Source of the DNA: an archaeon
Lineage (GTDB): Archaea > Asgardarchaeota > Hermodarchaeia > Hermodarchaeales > Hermodarchaeaceae
Assembly (NCBI GenBank): GCA_016550395.1
Contig: JABXGY010000326.1
Location: 1 to 16,973, forward strand
Length of the DNA stretch: 16,973 bases
Direction of reading: 5' to 3'
Position 1 is the stretch's first letter. Each line of letters starts with the position of its first letter. Below are positions 14,164-16,973 of the stretch, piece by piece. The position numbers and the translations under genes were made by a program. Under the pieces are notes generated by a model. It was not told the origin of the DNA and searched no databases. It was given only the letters and a program-made list of their open reading frames with translations.

Positions 14164-14171
14164 CCATAAAA
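14164..14171 (-). promoter_or_regulatory. Possible TATA box of the surface-protein gene
   Basis: On the minus strand this reads TTTTATGG, about 27 bp from the GTG at 14141, in the 81-bp gap after the small Cys-rich gene. A further AT-rich run lies directly before the GTG. Confidence 0.3.
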
Positions 14172-14222
14172 CCAAGAGAGTTGCTCGCCTGAAGTAAAAT
14201 GTAATGATAAAGTGGGATTATC

Positions 14223-14588
14223 TTATTCCACTGCTGGACATCCAGGGCAATTGTACTTTTCACGCATTGGGCATTCATGACAATTGGTTCCACAGGGAGG
14301 CGAATTGAGCATCGTTTTGGGAAGCCGAGGTTCAAACTTCTCTGGATGGATAATCTCGTTAATAATAAAGACGTCAACCTTTTTCGCACCAAGCAGTTCA
14401 GGGCTCTCCGCTGGCCCTTCAAACCACCACCTCAGTGATTCCGGTACAATGAAGCTCATCGACACGATATTTCCCGAAGTACTAGCAACAACCAGATGGG
14501 GGCAATTTTTCATCGATGTAATAACACCATCTGCTTTTGCCGGGCTATCGTATTCTGTAATAAATATGCCTAAGATGTCTTTAGTCAA
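14223..14588 (-). CDS. Small protein with C-terminal CGxNCxxCP metal-binding tail
   Basis: 121 residues. TTG start, with AGGAG overlapping the end of the upstream gene (stop TAA at 14606-14604) and about 10 bases of spacing. The first 90 residues form an alpha/beta domain that I do not recognise. The last 23 hold five cysteines in CGTNCHECP...CPGC order (Cys99, 103, 106, 114, 117), a C-x3-C-x2-C-x7-C-x2-C pattern suited to zinc or an Fe-S cluster. The CGxNCxxCP part is the same module that opens the DUF3795 protein encoded 15 bp upstream, so the two are almost certainly co-transcribed and may bind the same metal or partner. No signal or membrane segment. Confidence 0.72.
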   Translation of the reverse strand: MTKDILGIFITEYDSPAKADGVITSMKNCPHLVVASTSGNIVSMSFIVPESLRWWFEGPAESPELLGAKKVDVFIINEIIHPEKFEPRLPKTMLNSPPCGTNCHECPMREKYNCPGCPAVE

Positions 14589-14603
14589 TGTAAACTTACT
14601 CCT

Positions 14604-15638
14604 TTAGTTTTCAGCTAGTACGGTCATATCGACGTTGGCAAAGTATTGAAATGCCCGTTTTGCATATTTCTCCTCTAATGCATTGCCATACGCCTGTAAT
14701 GCCTTCAAACTAGCTACGCTGCCGATCTTTTTGGAAAATGCAATCTTCATTTCCCACCCTCGCATCCGTAGGTATCCTGTTGGTACTTTCCAATCCTTAG
14801 CCAGCTCAACAATTCTAGCTTTCACTCCCACCTTTACGAGATTGGGGAAAATTATGTTTTCCAGGACACTCAAGGACATTAGACCTGTTTCACTTGCGCG
14901 GTTGCCCTTATACGTTTCAGGATCGACAACAAGGGTTTGACCATTTGTCTCCTGTAATTTGCCATGAACTGCAAAAATCCAAAGAAAGCGAAACAGGTAT
15001 TTGACCCGATTTTTCAATCGATGTTGCTGAATAGCTAGATCTGCATCCACACCAGTGAGCATGGATTCCTTCAAAGTGCTCAGCATCGAATGGAGCTGCT
15101 TGAAGTCAGCCGATTGAGGACCTGCTAGTGAATCTGGAAAATTCACGATTTTCGCTTTCAGAAGAGGAACCGTCGGTGCTTCAACTTTCTCATCAGGGCT
15201 TAACTTCGCTCTAATCCGTTCCAATCGGTTCACTGCTTCGAATGGTTCAATGAAAGCGTAGTACTCTTCATCGGTTATAGGTCGACCATGGAGGTTCTCA
15301 TAGGTTTCCCGGGTCCAACTGCCCCCATGCGCTTTCTCAACATCACAAGGAAATCGAGAACAATAGGCACAGTTCTTAATACCCATTCTCGTCACGCAGT
15401 TCCGCACTTGGCATCCTTTACGAAAACGTGCATGCCAGTGTGTAGAATCTTTCTGGCTGATTTTCTCATCAGGGGTTAAACACAATAAACAGGGCTTCTC
15501 TGTGGGGGTATAACCCAAGATTGCTTTGGCTTGTTTTCGAAATTTGGGAAACTCCTCATCAGATATCTGCTTCCGAGTGATTGGAGACCAAGGGCATTTC
15601 GCACAGTTCATCCCGCATTTTGATACAACTTCAGCCAA
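14604..15638 (-). CDS. DUF3795-domain Cys-rich protein with a long C-terminal extension
   Basis: 344 residues. Ten cysteines fall in the first 98 residues (8, 12, 15, 50, 53, 76, 81, 90, 93, 98), in the DUF3795 order CGMNCAKCP, PCLLC, GCQVRNC, NCAYCSRFPC; there are none after that. The domain is expected to bind metal (zinc or Fe-S), but its biological role is unknown. Typical DUF3795 proteins are shorter. Here about 240 residues follow, largely helical and basic, with no motif I recognise. The TTG start is preceded by GGTGAT within GGTGATGATAGA. The frame is open for 23 further codons upstream without an ATG, GTG or TTG, so the chosen start is the only ordinary one. It is in series with the small Cys-rich gene downstream (15 bp) and GNAT and GyrI-like genes upstream (113-bp gap). 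Confidence 0.8.
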   Translation of the reverse strand: MAEVVSKCGMNCAKCPWSPITRKQISDEEFPKFRKQAKAILGYTPTEKPCLLCLTPDEKISQKDSTHWHARFRKGCQVRNCVTRMGIKNCAYCSRFPCDVEKAHGGSWTRETYENLHGRPITDEEYYAFIEPFEAVNRLERIRAKLSPDEKVEAPTVPLLKAKIVNFPDSLAGPQSADFKQLHSMLSTLKESMLTGVDADLAIQQHRLKNRVKYLFRFLWIFAVHGKLQETNGQTLVVDPETYKGNRASETGLMSLSVLENIIFPNLVKVGVKARIVELAKDWKVPTGYLRMRGWEMKIAFSKKIGSVASLKALQAYGNALEEKYAKRAFQYFANVDMTVLAEN

Positions 15639-15751
15639 TCTATCATCACCAATCTTTTCTTTTGATAAAGGGAATCGAAGGAGTCCTAAACAGACTATTG
15701 TGCTACCAACTAGTCTATATGTTTACGGACCCCTTCTTCCAAGTAAATCCC

Positions 15752-16321
15752 TTATAACACCCTCAATAAAAAGAACGCCTGCACTCCACCCCGGATCTTC
15801 GATTCATCCATGTTCTTCTGATAAATTCGAAGTGTAAATCCTGCATGGGGTTCCTCTTGCTCCCCAATTTTCTGGTAACCCAGTTTTTCATAGAAGTGAT
15901 GGTTCTTGGTATGCCACTCAGGTGTATCCAACACCCATCGCTTAGCTGGAAAAGTGTCATGGATGTACTCCATAACCTGTGTGCCAATGCCGAAATTCTG
16001 ATACGCGGGATCAAGAAAAACCGTGCCCAGTACATTCGTTCCCTTTTCTGGGTGATTTCGAAATACTATGAATGCACCGATTAAGGTGTCCCTGAGCATG
16101 ATTTTATAACAGTTCCCTGGTCGCATCCACTGTCGAAAGAAGTCCCCTGTGTTATACCCGTCAGGACCTCCTTCGGGTTCACCTCGGAACCGTTGCGAAT
16201 CATCATCAAAGCTCCGAGTCATCACAGCAGTCAAAGCTGGAATATCAACCTCAGTTGCTTCCACATACCGAAGCTGATTCAAATCAACTTTTTTCATTCT
16301 CACTATCAACTCCCTACACAT
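15752..16321 (-). CDS. GNAT-family N-acetyltransferase
   Basis: 189 residues from ATG 16321, though the true start is probably internal: AGGGAG is six bases before GTG 16303 (Val7), and ATG 16297 (Met9) follows two codons later. Either begins just before the conserved first strand (LRYVEATEVDIPAL). The acetyl-CoA pyrophosphate loop is clear: LGTVFLDPAYQNFGIGTQVM (98-117; Q-x-x-G-x-G form). It is followed by WVLDTPEWHTKNHHFYEKLGYQKIG (about 129-153), the usual motif B region. The acceptor is unknown. It sits 25 bp after the GyrI-like gene on the same strand, suggesting an operon linked to small-molecule sensing or resistance; this is inference. The C-terminal 15 residues after MDESK look like a loose tail. 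Confidence 0.88.
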   Translation of the reverse strand: MCRELIVRMKKVDLNQLRYVEATEVDIPALTAVMTRSFDDDSQRFRGEPEGGPDGYNTGDFFRQWMRPGNCYKIMLRDTLIGAFIVFRNHPEKGTNVLGTVFLDPAYQNFGIGTQVMEYIHDTFPAKRWVLDTPEWHTKNHHFYEKLGYQKIGEQEEPHAGFTLRIYQKNMDESKIRGGVQAFFLLRVL

Positions 16322-16346
16322 ACGATGTTTATAGCAATGGAATCCT

Positions 16347-16835
16347 CTACTTGGTTATTGGATAATACAGATCCAAGACCAGGTCTGGACCAGCATCAGG
16401 ATCATGGGGCTTTTCAAGCCCTGGATGGCCCCGATATTTGTACCCGTTCGCTTTTGCCCACTCATCCAGGCGATGCCAGGATTCTAGAATCCCATGTTCC
16501 TTGAAGAAGTCGGATTCCAGTTCCTCCTTCAAGACACAGGTGGTCACCGCGTATTCACCGCCTTCAACTTCCTTCACCTCAACCACGGTATCTGATTCGA
16601 TGTCTTCACCCACGCGAATCCAGAACTCATACCCGTACTCGCGTTTCCCTGGTTCTGGTGGAGGATTATTAAAACCAAAGACTGGATGCTTGTCCAAGTC
16701 ACCCAGCAGTCCCTTTGTCTCTGCCCAGGCACGTAACTTTGCCCAAGCCTGTAATTCGGGTGTGATACTAATTACTTGCAGGCTTGCTACTCGCATTGGA
16801 GCAATCCTGACAATACGCACATCTTTGCCTCCCAT
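16347..16835 (-). CDS. GyrI-like small-molecule-binding (effector-binding) domain protein
   Basis: 162 residues, a stand-alone GyrI-like domain without a DNA-binding part. Family features in order: RIVRIAPMRVASLQ (7-20), the proline-rich turn VFGFNNPPPEPGKREYGYEFWI (52-73), EVEGGEYAVTTCVL (89-102), a helix ending near SWHRLDEWAKANGY (119-132), the conserved acidic turn LEKPHDPDAGPD (140-151) and the closing strand LVLDLYYPI (152-160). Such domains bind hydrophobic or cationic small molecules, and some have hydrolase activity towards reactive compounds. The ligand is unknown here. The gene starts 28 bp after a second, truncated GyrI-like gene and is followed by a GNAT gene. The ATG start fits the normal family N terminus; no strong ribosome site is visible. 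Confidence 0.85.
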   Translation of the reverse strand: MGGKDVRIVRIAPMRVASLQVISITPELQAWAKLRAWAETKGLLGDLDKHPVFGFNNPPPEPGKREYGYEFWIRVGEDIESDTVVEVKEVEGGEYAVTTCVLKEELESDFFKEHGILESWHRLDEWAKANGYKYRGHPGLEKPHDPDAGPDLVLDLYYPITK

Positions 16836-16863
16836 TTACTTCACATCCATCCCATATTTCGGC

Positions 16864-16973
16864 CTAAGAGGGCTTTTGAACCTCCTTAATGGGCTGATAA
16901 AGTTCTAGCACCAGCTCCTTTTCCGATGCCCCTGGATTCCGTGCTTTTTCCAAGCACTGACGGGATTCATCTA
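16864..16973 (-). CDS. C-terminal fragment of a second GyrI-like protein (runs off the window)
   Basis: Thirty-five codons and a TAG stop are visible, reading DESRQCLEKAR, then ASEKELVLELYQPIK and a short basic tail. The ELVLELYQPIK strand matches the terminal strand of GyrI-like domains and parallels DLVLDLYYPITK in the next gene. The start lies beyond the window edge. The pairing suggests a tandem duplication or a two-subunit arrangement. The short length makes the family call tentative. Confidence 0.6.
   Translation of the reverse strand, partial: DESRQCLEKARNPGASEKELVLELYQPIKEVQKPS

Noticed and set aside
14138..14422. 94-codon open frame on the minus strand between the surface protein and the Cys-rich gene
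   Set aside because: It overlaps the small Cys-rich gene, which has a ribosome site and a recognisable metal motif in its own frame.

Overview
This 16,973-bp window (roughly 43% GC by eye) is gene-dense and looks archaeal. Several genes have an AT-rich TATA-like element about 26-28 bp upstream of the start codon, as expected for leaderless or very short-leader archaeal mRNAs. GTG and TTG starts are common. A surface protein has an N-terminal hydrophobic segment, six N-X-S/T sequons and a C-terminal membrane anchor. The gene families (DUF3795, GyrI-like, DUF3788, BtrH_N, a UvrA homologue) would fit a mesophilic, possibly Asgard-type or related, archaeon. That placement is inference. One hairpin plus T-tract terminator would equally suit a bacterium.

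Region 1 (7-9953, minus strand) is a five-gene, probably co-transcribed set. It begins with a giant four-ATPase UvrA-like protein (9953-5019). Next comes a translationally coupled alpha/alpha-toroid protein (ATGA overlap). Then follow a 2,4-diaminopentanoate-dehydrogenase-like enzyme, a class III PLP aminotransferase/aminomutase, and an M20-family protein with altered metal ligands. The last three look like a small amino-acid or peptide catabolic module.

Region 2 (9954-11251) has a SLOG-domain protein divergent from the UvrA-like gene. The shared promoter region holds a 24-bp perfect palindrome that overlaps the TATA box of the UvrA operon and contains a TACAATTGTA (CopY/BlaI/MecI-type) core. 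A small unrecognised protein with its own promoter and a terminator follows.

Region 3 (11252-14141) holds a DUF3788 protein (minus), a divergent cysteine-less BtrH_N-like protein (plus), and a convergent membrane-anchored surface protein (minus).

Region 4 (14223-16973, minus strand) runs from a truncated GyrI-like gene at the window edge through a complete GyrI-like gene, a GNAT acetyltransferase and a DUF3795 Cys-rich protein to a small protein ending in the same CGxNCxxCP module.

I saw no rRNA, tRNA, CRISPR array, insertion sequence or phage gene. No stretch over 300 bp lacks a gene. The most distinctive objects are the UvrA-like pseudo-dimer, whose two halves have lost complementary domains, and the palindrome-controlled divergent UvrA-like/SLOG locus.
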